Source: Betaproteobacteria bacterium
GTDB taxonomy: Bacteria > Pseudomonadota > Gammaproteobacteria > Burkholderiales > Burkholderiaceae_A
Assembly: GCA_018970545.1 (NCBI GenBank)
Contig: JAGWWC010000002.1
Coordinates: forward strand, 62,001 to 126,000
Direction of reading: 5' to 3'
Length of the DNA: 64,000 bases
Part shown: positions 1 through 9,546 of the stretch, one piece after another
How positions within the stretch are numbered: the first letter of the stretch is position 1
Layout: each line of letters starts with the position of its first letter
Translations under genes and position numbers: made by a program
The notes under the pieces: generated by a model
What the model was told of the DNA's origin: nothing
The model's input: only the letters and a program-made list of their open reading frames with translations
Databases searched by the model: none

Positions 1-39
1 AAGGCCTAAGTCGTTGTTTTAGAAAGAAAAAATCCCCAT

Positions 40-73
40 TTGACTTGACCGGTAACACTGATTTCCATAAAGT
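40..73 (+). promoter_or_regulatory. Predicted promoter of the mraZ/dcw cluster
   Basis: A TTGACC hexamer at 45-50 is followed after 17 bp by TAAAGT at 68-73, and an overlapping TTGACT lies at 40-45. The spacing is ideal for sigma70, but the -10 element is only a partial match. The predicted -10 runs into the first MraZ-type repeat, which fits repression by MraZ of its own promoter. This is inference from motif and position only. Confidence 0.45.
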
Positions 74-108
74 GGGAAATCGTGCAAAAAAGTGGTTTTT
101 TGTGGGGG
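72..108 (+). promoter_or_regulatory. MraZ operator: four GTG repeats with 10-bp period
   Basis: GTGGGA, GTGCAA, GTGGTT and GTGGGG start at 72, 82, 92 and 102, exactly one helical turn apart. MraZ is known in other bacteria to bind TGGGN direct repeats separated by 5 nt just before its own gene, and this array has the same period and position. The first and last copies match best and the second is the weakest. The last copy also supplies the G-rich ribosome-binding site for the TTG start at 116. Confidence 0.7.
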
Positions 109-115
109 TTTTCTT

Positions 116-544
116 TTGGCGCTATCGCTCGCCTTTTCCGGGGTCTCGGCCCTCAGCCTAGACGTCAAGGGCAGGATGACTATTCCGACGCGCTATCGGG
201 ATGAACTGCTGGCGCGCTCGCGGGGCGCGCTCGCTTTGGTGGAGAGTGATGACGGCTGTCTGATGCTCATGGCCCAATCGCTGTGGGCGGAGAAGGTGGC
301 GCTGTTCTCTTCCGATGAGCACGATGCGGAGCGACGGCGGTTCTGGATGGGGTTAAGCGACACCCCGGAGATGGATGCTCAGGGACGGGTGCTCATCAAT
401 CCGGTGCTGCGTGAGGGTGCGCACATTCAACGCGATGTGATTTTGCTCGGGGTCGGAGACTTCTTCGAGATCTGGGATGCATCTGCATTGGAGTTGCACA
501 AGCAGTCTGTCCGCCAGCGCAAGCGCGGCGGGAGTGCGATGTGA
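116..544 (+). CDS. mraZ: Transcriptional regulator MraZ
   Basis: First gene of the dcw cluster. MraZ is an AbrB-fold, ring-forming DNA-binding protein that represses its own operon. The product shows two SpoVT/AbrB-like halves, each with a conserved loop: LDVKGRMTIPTRYR near the N-terminus and MDAQGRVLINPVLR in the middle. The ORF track starts at GTG 92, but that codon lies inside the predicted MraZ repeats and adds residues unlike the family. TTG 116, seven bases after GGGGG, gives 142 aa and an N-terminus (FSGVSALSLD) that matches the family. The stop overlaps the rsmH start (GTGA). The start codon is the main uncertainty. Confidence 0.88.
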   Translation: MALSLAFSGVSALSLDVKGRMTIPTRYRDELLARSRGALALVESDDGCLMLMAQSLWAEKVALFSSDEHDAERRRFWMGLSDTPEMDAQGRVLINPVLREGAHIQRDVILLGVGDFFEIWDASALELHKQSVRQRKRGGSAM

Positions 545-1605
545 CCGCAGCTGGACCACGCGGCGATCTTCGACAATCGTTCCCTGAAGTGCAGGCCTTT
601 GATCATCGCTCGGTCTTGCTGCAAGAGGCGGTCCGCTGTCTGCGTGTGATTCCGGAGGGAAGTTATGTCGACGCAACTTTCGGCCGTGGCGGCCACAGTG
701 CGTTGATTCTTCAGCAGCTCGGCCCATCGGGCCGACTCATCGCATTCGATCGCGATCCTGCCGCAGTAGCGGTCGGCCAAAAGATTCACGATCAGCGTTT
801 TCAAATGATTCACGCACCGTTTAGCGAGCTGACCGAGCGACTTGCTGAGCGAGGGATTGATCAGGTCGATGGTGTGCTTGCCGATCTCGGCGTCTCGTCT
901 CCGCAACTTGACGATCCTCAGCGCGGTTTTAGCTTTCGATCGCATGGCCCACTCGATATGCGAATGGATCCAACCCGGGGCGAACCCGTATCTGCCTGGA
1001 TTGCCAGGGCATCTCCCGATGAACTTCAGAAAGTGATTCAAGACTATGGCGAAGAACGGTTTGCTGTTCCGATTGCAAACGCGATTGCGGCTCGCTGCGC
1101 ATCCGCAGCTGAGGGAGAGGCAGAGCCCCTTCGGAGCACCGAGGACTTGGCTGAGCTCGTCGTCCAAACGCTTCGGCGGTGTCGCGCACGTCGTGAGCCG
1201 GGCCAGCATCCGGCGACAAGAACGTTTCAGGCTCTACGGATTCACATCAATCGCGAGCTGGAGGAGCTCACGGCTTTACTTGAGGCCGCCGTCCGCCTGC
1301 TGCGCGAGTCTGGGCGCCTTGCGGTTATCAGCTTTCACTCGTTGGAAGATCGGGTCGTTAAACAGTTCTTTCGTGATGCCGCGCGGGAGGCGCCGCCTGT
1401 TCCCGGCCGTGGCATAAGTCGTGGCCAACGGGCATTGCTGTCCGGACTGCAGGATCGGACTGGAAGGCCCGCATCCAATTTCCGGCTTCGGGTGATTGCG
1501 CGGATTCGTCCGCGTGAAGAAGAAATTATCGGAAATCCCCGGGCACGTTCTGCGATGCTGCGGGTAGCTGAGCGATGTGGCGCAGCATTGGAGTCTTCTC
1601 GATGA
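541..1605 (+). CDS. rsmH: 16S rRNA (cytosine1402-N4)-methyltransferase RsmH
   Basis: Methylates N4 of C1402 in the decoding centre of 16S rRNA using S-adenosylmethionine. The 354-residue product has the MraW signature: FDHRSVLLQEAV at the start, the SAM-binding DATFGRGGHS, GVLADLGVSSPQLD, and the C-terminal FHSLEDRVVKQFF and RPASNFRLRVIAR stretches. It begins with GTG overlapping the mraZ stop by four bases, so translation is probably coupled. The stop overlaps the ftsL ATG in the same way. Length is slightly above the usual 310-320 residues because of an N-terminal extension of about 20 residues. Confidence 0.97.
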   Translation: MTAAGPRGDLRQSFPEVQAFDHRSVLLQEAVRCLRVIPEGSYVDATFGRGGHSALILQQLGPSGRLIAFDRDPAAVAVGQKIHDQRFQMIHAPFSELTERLAERGIDQVDGVLADLGVSSPQLDDPQRGFSFRSHGPLDMRMDPTRGEPVSAWIARASPDELQKVIQDYGEERFAVPIANAIAARCASAAEGEAEPLRSTEDLAELVVQTLRRCRARREPGQHPATRTFQALRIHINRELEELTALLEAAVRLLRESGRLAVISFHSLEDRVVKQFFRDAAREAPPVPGRGISRGQRALLSGLQDRTGRPASNFRLRVIARIRPREEEIIGNPRARSAMLRVAERCGAALESSR

Positions 1606-1886
1606 CGCGACATCAGTGGCTTTTAGTCGGACTGATCACGGCGTCATCACTTTCTCTGGTCAACGCCCGATATCACGAGCGCCGACTCTTTGCGCAGATG
1701 GATCGGACGGAGCGTGCCGGTCTGAAACTCGATTCCGATATTGAGGTGCTCCAGGTGGAGCTCACTGCCTTGCGCAACCCCGGCCGCATTGATACTGCTG
1801 CTCGGCGTGATTTGAAAATGATCCCGCTGCGTCCGACGGAGCCAATGTATTACCGGCCAGCCGGCAGTTCAGGAGTCGCCCGTTGA
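1602..1886 (+). CDS. ftsL: Cell division protein FtsL
   Basis: Small bitopic divisome protein that, with FtsB and FtsQ, controls the septal synthase FtsWI. ATG 1602 overlaps the rsmH stop (ATGA) and gives 94 aa. There is a short cytoplasmic tail, one membrane span (WLLVGLITASSLSLVNARY), then a periplasmic helical region likely to form a coiled coil (RLFAQMDRTERAGLKLDSDIEVLQVEL). The ORF track starts 27 bases upstream at 1575, inside rsmH, which is unlikely. The family diverges quickly, so the call rests on topology, length and its place between rsmH and ftsI. Confidence 0.9.
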   Translation: MTRHQWLLVGLITASSLSLVNARYHERRLFAQMDRTERAGLKLDSDIEVLQVELTALRNPGRIDTAARRDLKMIPLRPTEPMYYRPAGSSGVAR

Positions 1887-3706
1887 ATAGTCAGAGCAGC
1901 GCTTTGCCTGGCCGCGTCCAATCTCGGGCAGCGGGCCGCTCGGCGGTGCCGGTACTGACGTGGCGGGCCACTCAAGGCCGATCGCGTTTCGTGTTGTTGT
2001 TGCTAATGGCTGGGTTTTGCATCGTGATCATTCGCGCTTTCACGTTGCAGCTGGTGCATGCTGACCAGTGGCAAAGCCGCGCAGAAAAGCGTTTCGAGCG
2101 GCCGAGAGAAATTCCTGCCAACCGTGGCCGCGTCCTAGACCGTCATGGCGAAGTCATTGCCTCGAGCGTTCAGGAGGAGCAGCTGGGTATTGTACCGACA
2201 CGTTTTGTTGGCAATCTTGCACCTGCGGGCGACAAAAAAATCGATGCACAACGGGCTGCCAAAAAGAAAATCGAAGATCAGAAGCTTGATGAATTGGCTG
2301 TAATTTTGGAGATGAAACCTTCCGAGGTGCGCGCGAAGATTTATGGCGCCAAAAAATTCTTCTGGCTTGCGCGCGGATTGAATCTTGAGCAGGCGGATCG
2401 GATCCGTGCGCTTCGCCTAGAAGGCATTGAGCTTGAAAATGATTTTCGTCGTTACTATCCATACGGGGAAGCTTTCGCGCATGTTGTGGGCTTTACCAAT
2501 GCGCACGAGCAGGGCGCTGAGGGCCTAGAAGCCACTCATGATCAGGCGCTGCGTGGCACATCAGGCCAACTGCGCGTTGTCATTGATCGACGCGGATCGG
2601 CGGTAGAGGGCAGAACGATTGCCGATGCACTTCACGGAAAAGATTTACAGCTTTCTTTGGATGCCAGCATTCAAAGCATGGTGTATTCGACGCTGAAGTC
2701 AGCCGTTGTCGAGCATCGTGCGAAAGCCGCAGCAGCTGTGGTCATTGATGCACAGACGGGTGAGGTCTTGGCTCTTGTAAATGAGCCCTCATTTGATCCG
2801 AACAATCGGATAAAACTGAATCCGGATCGTGTCCGAAATCGGGCGGTTACCGATACATTCGAGCCAGGCTCAACGATGAAGTCGTTTTCGATTGCTGCCG
2901 CTTTGGAACTTGGCCGTGTCAGTCCAAAAACTGAGGTCCAGACGGCTCCGGGCAAAATTACGATTGGTAACCGTACAATTGGTGACTCTCATCCTCATGG
3001 AACCCTTACCGTCGAGGAGGTGCTGGCGAAATCCAGTAACGTCGGTACCGTTCGAATCACACAGCGGCTACAGGCCAAAGAGCTTTACGATTTTTATGTA
3101 GCTGCGGGTTTCGGTCGTGTACCGGATGTTGGCTTAAACGGCGCCACCGCAGGCCGCCTGCGGCAGCCGGAAAAATGGGTTCCGATTGATCAGGCTACCA
3201 TCTCTTACGGCCATGGCGTGTCAGTGTCGTTGTTGCAACTCGCACGGGCATACACGGTGTTTGCCCGCGATGGCGATCTGGTGCCGATCTCCTTTGTTCC
3301 GCAGCCTGGACCTGTGTCGGGCGTGCCGGTCATATCGCCAGAGACAGCCCGCTCTGTTCGCAAGATGCTGGAGATGGCAACCACGCAGGGCACCGCGCCC
3401 AAGGCTCAGATTGCCGGCTTTCGTGTGGCAGGAAAAACCGGCACCGCGCATAAGCCCGAGCGCGGCGGTTATGCGAAAAATAAATATGTCGCCTCATTTG
3501 TTGGATTTGCGCCTGCCGATCAGCCACGATTTGTAATTGCGGTGATGGTCGATGAGCCCAGCGCAGGCAAGCACTATGGTGGCGAAGTCGCCGCTCCGAT
3601 TTTCGCTCAAATTGCCAACGATGCTCTGCGTCGGATGCAGATGTCGCCCAATCCGGCATTGCGAATTCTTCCCGCAGTTGCTCTCATCGGGGAGGGAACG
3701 GAATAA
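1883..3706 (+). CDS. ftsI: Peptidoglycan D,D-transpeptidase FtsI (PBP3)
   Basis: Septal class B penicillin-binding protein that cross-links peptidoglycan at the division site. The 607-residue product has a membrane anchor (FVLLLLMAGFCIVIIRAF, about residues 35-55), a pedestal domain starting with IPANRGRVLDRHG, and the three transpeptidase motifs: the STMK serine motif in FEPGSTMKSF, SSN in AKSSNVGT and KTGT in VAGKTGTAHK. The TTG start overlaps the ftsL stop by four bases and is preceded by AGGAG at good spacing. A Lys-rich insert (KKIDAQRAAKKKIEDQK) lies in the N-terminal module. Confidence 0.97.
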   Translation: MNSQSSALPGRVQSRAAGRSAVPVLTWRATQGRSRFVLLLLMAGFCIVIIRAFTLQLVHADQWQSRAEKRFERPREIPANRGRVLDRHGEVIASSVQEEQLGIVPTRFVGNLAPAGDKKIDAQRAAKKKIEDQKLDELAVILEMKPSEVRAKIYGAKKFFWLARGLNLEQADRIRALRLEGIELENDFRRYYPYGEAFAHVVGFTNAHEQGAEGLEATHDQALRGTSGQLRVVIDRRGSAVEGRTIADALHGKDLQLSLDASIQSMVYSTLKSAVVEHRAKAAAAVVIDAQTGEVLALVNEPSFDPNNRIKLNPDRVRNRAVTDTFEPGSTMKSFSIAAALELGRVSPKTEVQTAPGKITIGNRTIGDSHPHGTLTVEEVLAKSSNVGTVRITQRLQAKELYDFYVAAGFGRVPDVGLNGATAGRLRQPEKWVPIDQATISYGHGVSVSLLQLARAYTVFARDGDLVPISFVPQPGPVSGVPVISPETARSVRKMLEMATTQGTAPKAQIAGFRVAGKTGTAHKPERGGYAKNKYVASFVGFAPADQPRFVIAVMVDEPSAGKHYGGEVAAPIFAQIANDALRRMQMSPNPALRILPAVALIGEGTE

Positions 3707-5322
3707 TGCCAGTGGTTTCCCCGCCTCATCCCATGGCCCTGCGTGATGCGCCATCGGACCAGGCTGCCGAGTGGCTTCGGCAGCGGCTCGGGCGGCAGGC
3801 CAACCTCTGCTCAGATAGCCGAAGGATTCAGCCCGGTGACGGATTTTTGGCCAGAGGTGGCCAGCGATTTTCTGCTGATGAGCACATTGCAGCCGCAATC
3901 GCAGCTGGAGCAGCAGCAGTACTGATTGATACGGGGGATGCGGCAGATCATCAGGATCGGCCGGGACAGGTCCCCATTCTTGGCGTGCCGCAGCTCTCCC
4001 ATCGAATGGGCATGGTGGCATCTGCGTTTTACGGCCGGCCGAGCATGACGATGCAGGTCATTGCGGTCACAGGAACAAACGGAAAGTCAACTGTGACGGC
4101 AGCACTGGGCCATGCCCTGGCGGAGTGTGGCATTGCCTGTGCCGTCATCGGCACGCTTGGTGTGGGCGTGTTTCCCGCAGACTGTGGCCCGTCATTTGAA
4201 CCCAACTGGGAACCACAGCTGACCGCTGGATTGACCACGCCGGATGCGGTGGACTTACAGCGGCTTTTGACAGACCTTCGTGCGCGGCAAATCATGGTGG
4301 TTGCACTTGAGGCGTCCTCCTTTGGTCTGCAGCAAGGGAGGCTTCAAGGCTGTGCGATTAAAGCGGCCGCATTTACCAATCTCAGTCATGACCATCTTGA
4401 TGTGCACGGCACGATGGAACGCTATGCACAGGCCAAGGCCTTGTTATTTGCATCACCCTCGTTGGGCACCATGATTGTGAACACGGATGACGCCTATGGG
4501 CATCTGATGTGGGATGCTACCGAGCACCATATTGAGCGGATCGCGATTGGACAGCATTGGCCAGAGAACGCCCAAGGCGCACTTTCCAGCTCTGATCTGC
4601 AACTGGACGATGCGGGCTGGCAATTCACCGTGAAGGCGATGGGCGAGGCCGCTGATCTTTCGGGGCCAGTGACGCTGCCCGTCTTTGGCCGACACAATGT
4701 GGATAACGCACTGATGGTGGCCGGCTGCATGGTGGCAATGGGCATTGATGCCGAGCGCATTCGCTCATGCCTACGCCGCTTTCATCTCCCGTCCGGCCGC
4801 CTCCAGATGATGAAGCGGATCGATCGGCCCTGGGTCTGCATTGATTACGCCCACTCGCCAGATGCCCTGTCGCGTGTGCTGGAAGCCTTGCAGCCTGTTG
4901 TCAGGGCGCGATCAGGCCAGCTCATTTGTATTTTCGGCTGCGGCGGCAATCGTGATGCACAGAAGCGGCCCGCGATGGGCGCGATCGCAGTCCAGCTTGC
5001 GGATCGAGTGATCTTGACTTCCGATAATCCACGCAATGAGTCGGCGCAGAACATCATTGCAGCGATTCGTTTGGGTGCTCCCAATGCGCTGTCGCACAAA
5101 ATCCAAGTCCAACCTGATCGTGGAGTCGCCATCGCGTCGGCCATCGCTGCTGCTTCGGCTCATGATGTTGTACTGATCGCTGGAAAAGGCCATGAGCGCC
5201 ATCAGATCGTTGGCGATACGGCTGTTCCTTTTAGTGATGAGGCTCATGCCCAGGCGGCCTTGGAGGCCTGGATAGGATCCGCAACGGTACAGCGTGCAGG
5301 AGAAATGCATGCCGCAACTTAA
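3706..5322 (+). CDS. murE: UDP-MurNAc-L-Ala-D-Glu:meso-DAP ligase MurE
   Basis: Adds the third residue of the stem peptide in the cytoplasm. The P-loop TGTNGKSTVTAAL, the LSHDHLDVHGTMERY Mur-ligase block and the C-terminal DNPRNES motif are visible. DNPR is the signature of enzymes that use meso-diaminopimelate rather than lysine. The KGHE motif (IAGKGHERHQ) is also present. The start shares one base with the ftsI stop (TAATG). At 538 residues it is somewhat longer than the Escherichia coli enzyme. Its 3' end overlaps murF. Confidence 0.97.
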   Translation: MPVVSPPHPMALRDAPSDQAAEWLRQRLGRQANLCSDSRRIQPGDGFLARGGQRFSADEHIAAAIAAGAAAVLIDTGDAADHQDRPGQVPILGVPQLSHRMGMVASAFYGRPSMTMQVIAVTGTNGKSTVTAALGHALAECGIACAVIGTLGVGVFPADCGPSFEPNWEPQLTAGLTTPDAVDLQRLLTDLRARQIMVVALEASSFGLQQGRLQGCAIKAAAFTNLSHDHLDVHGTMERYAQAKALLFASPSLGTMIVNTDDAYGHLMWDATEHHIERIAIGQHWPENAQGALSSSDLQLDDAGWQFTVKAMGEAADLSGPVTLPVFGRHNVDNALMVAGCMVAMGIDAERIRSCLRRFHLPSGRLQMMKRIDRPWVCIDYAHSPDALSRVLEALQPVVRARSGQLICIFGCGGNRDAQKRPAMGAIAVQLADRVILTSDNPRNESAQNIIAAIRLGAPNALSHKIQVQPDRGVAIASAIAAASAHDVVLIAGKGHERHQIVGDTAVPFSDEAHAQAALEAWIGSATVQRAGEMHAAT

Positions 5323-6775
5323 GGAATTTATTGCCCAGGTGGAGGGTGCTCGACTGGTCACTCCCCCTCAAGTAGAAAGCAATCAGACTGACTTTGCGCA
5401 AAAGGAATTTGATTCAATCAGCACCGATAGCCGGACCTTAAAGTCAGGGGCATTGTTTTTTGGCCTCAGCGGCCCTCGATTTGAGGGCGCCGCCTTTCTG
5501 CAGTCCGTACAAGACCGTGGGGCCTGCGCCGCCGTGTTATCGACAATGGCAACAACCCCAGCCGAGATTCGCATACCTTTGATTCTCGTGCCCGACGCGC
5601 TCAGCGCTCTGCAGCAGTGGGCCCGCTATTGGCGAAGTGCCTGGCCAGGCCGCTGTATTGCGGTGACGGGTAGCAACGGCAAGACCACCATCAAGCAGAT
5701 GATTCAGTCGATTGCGGAGATGGATCTCGGGCCGATGCACGTCTGGGCAACTCCAGGTAATTTGAATAATCACATCGGTGTCCCCTTGTCGGTATTGGGC
5801 CTGCAATCCGCCCATCAACTGGCAGTTTTGGAGTTGGGCATGAACCATCCCAACGAAATCGCAGCGCTTGCAGGCATCGCGCGGCCTTCAGTGGCGCTTG
5901 TGAACAATGCCCAGCGCGAGCATCAAGAGTTTATGAAGTCTGTGCGGGCGGTTGCAATCGAAAACGGTACGGTTTTTGAGGCCCTGCCGCCCGAGGGTGT
6001 TGCCATTTATCCGCGGGATCCTCTGCATGAGGCCATTTGGCTGCAGCAGAGTCAGCATCTCAAAACCCCGGCGATTCGGTTCGGGCTGCGCGATACGGCC
6101 GCCGCAGCTCAGGCTCCTGAGCGGGAGGTTCTCGGTCAATGGATTGCCTCGGATTCCGATACGCCACTGCTTCGGATTGAATTTCCTGATCGACAGTCGA
6201 TCATCGTGAAGCCCCGCGGTCTCGGCCTGCATTTTGCGCTGAACATGATCGCTGCGGCTGCCTGTGCTTTTGCTGCAGGCCTACACCTCAATGCCATTGA
6301 GCAGGCATTGAATACGTTTGAGCCCCTGGCCGGCCGTGGCCGCGCGATTGCCTTGGACGGAGGGGGGACGCTGGTGGATGACACCTACAACGCGAATCCT
6401 GATTCGGTACGCGCCGCAATTGACGGGTTGTCCCGCATGGGGGTGCCTCGGGCTCTTGTACTCGGAGATATGGGTGAAGTTGGCGATCAGGGGCCGCACG
6501 TTCATCGAGAAGTGCTTGACTATGCAGCCCACCGTCAGCTTGATGCCATCTGGGTTCATGGCCAAGCCATGGCAGCAGCCCACCACCAGACTGGGATCGG
6601 CCAATCTTTTGATCAGATCTCCGCGCTCATCGAGACGGCATCGCAGTGGGTCAACAATCATCAGCAGGCGCAGCGCCGTCCTTCGTTGTGGATAAAGGGC
6701 TCACGTTTTATGCGTATGGAGCGGGTAGTACAGGCGATTGCCTCGCAGCAGGAGGGCCAGCCCACATGCTGCTGA
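5309..6775 (+). CDS. murF: UDP-MurNAc-tripeptide:D-Ala-D-Ala ligase MurF
   Basis: Adds D-Ala-D-Ala to complete the UDP-MurNAc-pentapeptide. The P-loop [27 protein letters not shown] and the ligase C-domain start [15 protein letters not shown] are typical of MurF. I prefer ATG 5309 over the track's GTG 5294 because AGGAG at 5298-5302 is correctly spaced for it. This gives 488 aa and a 14-base overlap with murE. The 3' end overlaps the mraY start by ten bases. Confidence 0.96.
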   Translation: MPQLKEFIAQVEGARLVTPPQVESNQTDFAQKEFDSISTDSRTLKSGALFFGLSGPRFEGAAFLQSVQDRGACAAVLSTMATTPAEIRIPLILVPDALSALQQWARYWRSAWPGRCIAVTGSNGKTTIKQMIQSIAEMDLGPMHVWATPGNLNNHIGVPLSVLGLQSAHQLAVLELGMNHPNEIAALAGIARPSVALVNNAQREHQEFMKSVRAVAIENGTVFEALPPEGVAIYPRDPLHEAIWLQQSQHLKTPAIRFGLRDTAAAAQAPEREVLGQWIASDSDTPLLRIEFPDRQSIIVKPRGLGLHFALNMIAAAACAFAAGLHLNAIEQALNTFEPLAGRGRAIALDGGGTLVDDTYNANPDSVRAAIDGLSRMGVPRALVLGDMGEVGDQGPHVHREVLDYAAHRQLDAIWVHGQAMAAAHHQTGIGQSFDQISALIETASQWVNNHQQAQRRPSLWIKGSRFMRMERVVQAIASQQEGQPTCC

Positions 6776-7935
6776 TTCTCGCGGATTGGCTTGAACAGTA
6801 CATACGGGCATTCAATGTCCTGAACTACATCACGCTACGGGCGGTGCTGGCGGCGCTAACGGCGCTGGGTATCGGTCTGGTGCTGGGCCCCTTTGTGATT
6901 CGTCGATTGACGGAGATGAAGGTGGGCCAGGCCGTACGTGACGATGGGCCCCAGACCCATCTCTCGAAAAGCGGCACGCCAACAATGGGTGGCGCCTTGA
7001 TTTTGCTGGCCATTGGCGTGACCACACTGCTGTGGGCCGATCTGAGTAATCGTTTTGTTTGGGCCGTACTGATTGTGACGCTCGGTTTTGGCGCGATTGG
7101 ATGGGTTGATGACTATCGCAAGGTCGTTCGCCAAGACCCGATCGGGCTGCCGGCACGTTGGAAGTATTGGTGGCAGTCCGTCATTGGGATTATCGCTGCG
7201 GTGTACTTGGCGTTTTCTGTCCCTGCCCAGAGCAATGCTCAGGCCTGGGATTTATTCATGCAGTGGATCGGCAATGGATTTTCAATTGACTTGCCCCAAC
7301 GCGCTGACTTGATTGTTCCCTTTTTTAAAGAGGTTGCTTATCCGCTGGGCGTTTTTGGCTTCATGGTGCTGAGCTACTTTGTCATCGTCGGCTCAAGCAA
7401 TGCGGTCAATCTGACCGATGGCCTGGATGGGCTGGCCATCATGCCGACGGTGCTGGTGGCCGGTGCGCTTGGCGTTTTCGCCTACACCTCGGGTCATGCC
7501 GTGTTCGCCAAGTATCTGCTGATTCCCTATATCTCGGGCGCAGGAGAACTCACCGTATTTTGTGCTGCTGTGGTGGGCGCTGGCCTGGCCTTTCTTTGGT
7601 TCAACGCATATCCGGCCCAGGTATTCATGGGAGATGTGGGTGCGCTTGCACTTGGCGGTGCGCTTGGCACCGTGGCGGTTGTTGTTCGGCAGGAGATTGT
7701 GCTGTTCATTATGGGCGGGGTATTCGTGATCAATACCCTCTCGGTCATGCTCCAAGTGGGTTATTTCAAATATACAAAGCGGCGTTTTGGTGAAGGCCGA
7801 CGCATTCTTCGAATGGCGCCCTTGCATCATCATTTTGAAGTCGGCGGTTGGAAAGAGACTCAGGTTGTCGTCCGCTTTTGGATCATCACCATGATTCTTG
7901 TGCTGGCCGGGCTATCAACGCTCAAGCTGCGTTAA
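6766..7935 (+). CDS. mraY: Phospho-MurNAc-pentapeptide translocase MraY
   Basis: Integral membrane enzyme that transfers phospho-MurNAc-pentapeptide to undecaprenyl phosphate, forming lipid I. Diagnostic motifs are [11 protein letters not shown], the aspartate-rich [27 protein letters not shown], the [11 protein letters not shown] loop and PLHHHFE. About ten hydrophobic segments are visible. The real start is ATG 6766 ([11 protein letters not shown]), after GGAGGG, not the track's 6646 start inside murF. This gives 389 aa, and the gene overlaps murF by ten bases. Confidence 0.97.
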   Translation: MLLILADWLEQYIRAFNVLNYITLRAVLAALTALGIGLVLGPFVIRRLTEMKVGQAVRDDGPQTHLSKSGTPTMGGALILLAIGVTTLLWADLSNRFVWAVLIVTLGFGAIGWVDDYRKVVRQDPIGLPARWKYWWQSVIGIIAAVYLAFSVPAQSNAQAWDLFMQWIGNGFSIDLPQRADLIVPFFKEVAYPLGVFGFMVLSYFVIVGSSNAVNLTDGLDGLAIMPTVLVAGALGVFAYTSGHAVFAKYLLIPYISGAGELTVFCAAVVGAGLAFLWFNAYPAQVFMGDVGALALGGALGTVAVVVRQEIVLFIMGGVFVINTLSVMLQVGYFKYTKRRFGEGRRILRMAPLHHHFEVGGWKETQVVVRFWIITMILVLAGLSTLKLR

Positions 7936-7956
7936 CTCGATTGATGTAAAGGATTT

Positions 7957-9546
7957 ATGAGAATTTCAAAAATAGCCAGTCCACTCTCTACCGCCGAACG
8001 TGTTCCGGCCATTCCCATGGGATTGGATTGGTCATCTTGCCATGTCATGGTCTTGGGGCTTGGTGAGTCGGGTCTGGCCTGTATCCGATGGCTGCTGCGT
8101 CAGAATGCACGGATCTCTGTTTTGGATACCCGGGAGTCACCTCCCGGTCTAGAGCGACTGCGCGCGCTGGACGGCCAGCATCGATTGTCGGTGCATCTCG
8201 GACTGGCTTCACCATTTGATTCAAGCTGGTGCAACGAGGTCGATCTGTTGATTCCGAGTCCGGGCCTATCACCCCATCCGGAGCATGCAAGCCCCATCCA
8301 TGCTGTGTTAACCGCAGCAAAGGAGCGTGATGTCAGGGTGGTGGGTGAGCTCGATTTATTTGAGTGGGCCATTCATCACGCAGCCCATGCCAGCAGCCAG
8401 CGGGATGCGACCCCTGATCTTGCGTTACCGCTGGAGCTCCCCAAAATTTTGGCCATTACGGGAACCAACGGAAAGACCACGACGACGCAGATGGCCACTG
8501 CGTTACTTCGGCGTGCGGGTCTGGATGCGCAAGAGGCCGGCAACATCAGCCCCTCACTGCTGGATGCTGTGATGGCCCGCGAGGATGAGAGCCGATTCCC
8601 CGAGGTCTGGGTGTTGGAGCTATCCAGTTTTCAGCTCGCTTATGCCCAGCATTTTCATCCGACGGCGGCAGTCTGCCTGAATATTTCTGAGGACCATCTG
8701 GATTGGCATCGGGATTTCGATGATTACGTCTCTGCCAAGGGAAGAATTTATGGCATTGGAATCACGCCTGCACAGTCCGATGTGCTTTGTATCGGTTACC
8801 GACAGGATGCACGGGTCATGGACCTGATGGCCCCGCATCGCCATACCTGCACGTTCGGCACCGAGCCGCCCAATCGTTCGGGTGATTTTGGCCTGCAGGA
8901 GGAGGGCATCTCTTGGATGATGATGGCCGATGCCCATGACGAGGCGCGACTGCATCGTCTGATGCCTGCCGATGCTTTGCGTATGCGCGGCCGACACAAC
9001 GCCATGAACGCCTTGGCCGCCTTGGCACTTTGCCGCGCGGTCACCCCGGCTTTGGCCCCGCTGCTGCATGGTCTGCGGGAGTTTCGTGGGGGTGCCCATC
9101 GTATGCAGTGGATTGCGCATCTGCAGGGCCTTGAATTTATCGATGACAGCAAAGGGACCAATGTCGGCGCAACTGCTGCCGCATTACATGGATTGACACT
9201 CCCGGTGATTCTGATTGCTGGCGGTGATGGCAAAGGCCAGGATTTTTCGCCGCTGTTTGCCGCAATGCGCGGCTCAACAAAGGCCGTAGTCACCATCGGC
9301 CGCGATGGTCCTGCGATTGGACAGATCGCGCAGCAGGCGGGCCTGAGGACCGTCTCTGCTGAGGATATGGGCCAGGCGGTGCAACAGGCCGTGGCCTTGG
9401 CCCAGCAACTTGGGCTTGGGCATGCCGCCGTGTTGCTGTCGCCCGCCTGCGCCAGCTTTGACATGTATGCCAACTATGTGGAGCGGGCAAAACATTTTTG
9501 TGAGGCGGTCCAGGAAATGGCTGCCGCGCAGGGAGTCTCATGCTGA
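7957..9546 (+). CDS. murD: UDP-MurNAc-L-Ala:D-Glu ligase MurD
   Basis: Adds D-glutamate to UDP-MurNAc-L-Ala. An N-terminal Rossmann-type fold (VMVLGLGESGLACIRWL) is followed by the P-loop ITGTNGKTTTTQMA, the central LNISEDHLDWH and the C-domain DDSKGTNVGATAAAL, which is typical of MurD. It has 529 residues, clearly longer than the roughly 440 of the E. coli enzyme, with extra residues before the P-loop (HHAAHASSQRDATPDLAL). It starts 21 bases after mraY and overlaps ftsW by seven bases. Confidence 0.97.
   Translation: MRISKIASPLSTAERVPAIPMGLDWSSCHVMVLGLGESGLACIRWLLRQNARISVLDTRESPPGLERLRALDGQHRLSVHLGLASPFDSSWCNEVDLLIPSPGLSPHPEHASPIHAVLTAAKERDVRVVGELDLFEWAIHHAAHASSQRDATPDLALPLELPKILAITGTNGKTTTTQMATALLRRAGLDAQEAGNISPSLLDAVMAREDESRFPEVWVLELSSFQLAYAQHFHPTAAVCLNISEDHLDWHRDFDDYVSAKGRIYGIGITPAQSDVLCIGYRQDARVMDLMAPHRHTCTFGTEPPNRSGDFGLQEEGISWMMMADAHDEARLHRLMPADALRMRGRHNAMNALAALALCRAVTPALAPLLHGLREFRGGAHRMQWIAHLQGLEFIDDSKGTNVGATAAALHGLTLPVILIAGGDGKGQDFSPLFAAMRGSTKAVVTIGRDGPAIGQIAQQAGLRTVSAEDMGQAVQQAVALAQQLGLGHAAVLLSPACASFDMYANYVERAKHFCEAVQEMAAAQGVSC

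Noticed and set aside
427-1209. 260-residue minus-strand ORF
   Set aside because: It overlaps rsmH completely, and the plus-strand gene has clear conserved motifs.
8796-9473. 225-residue minus-strand ORF
   Set aside because: It lies wholly inside murD on the other strand, and its composition is typical of a codon shadow.
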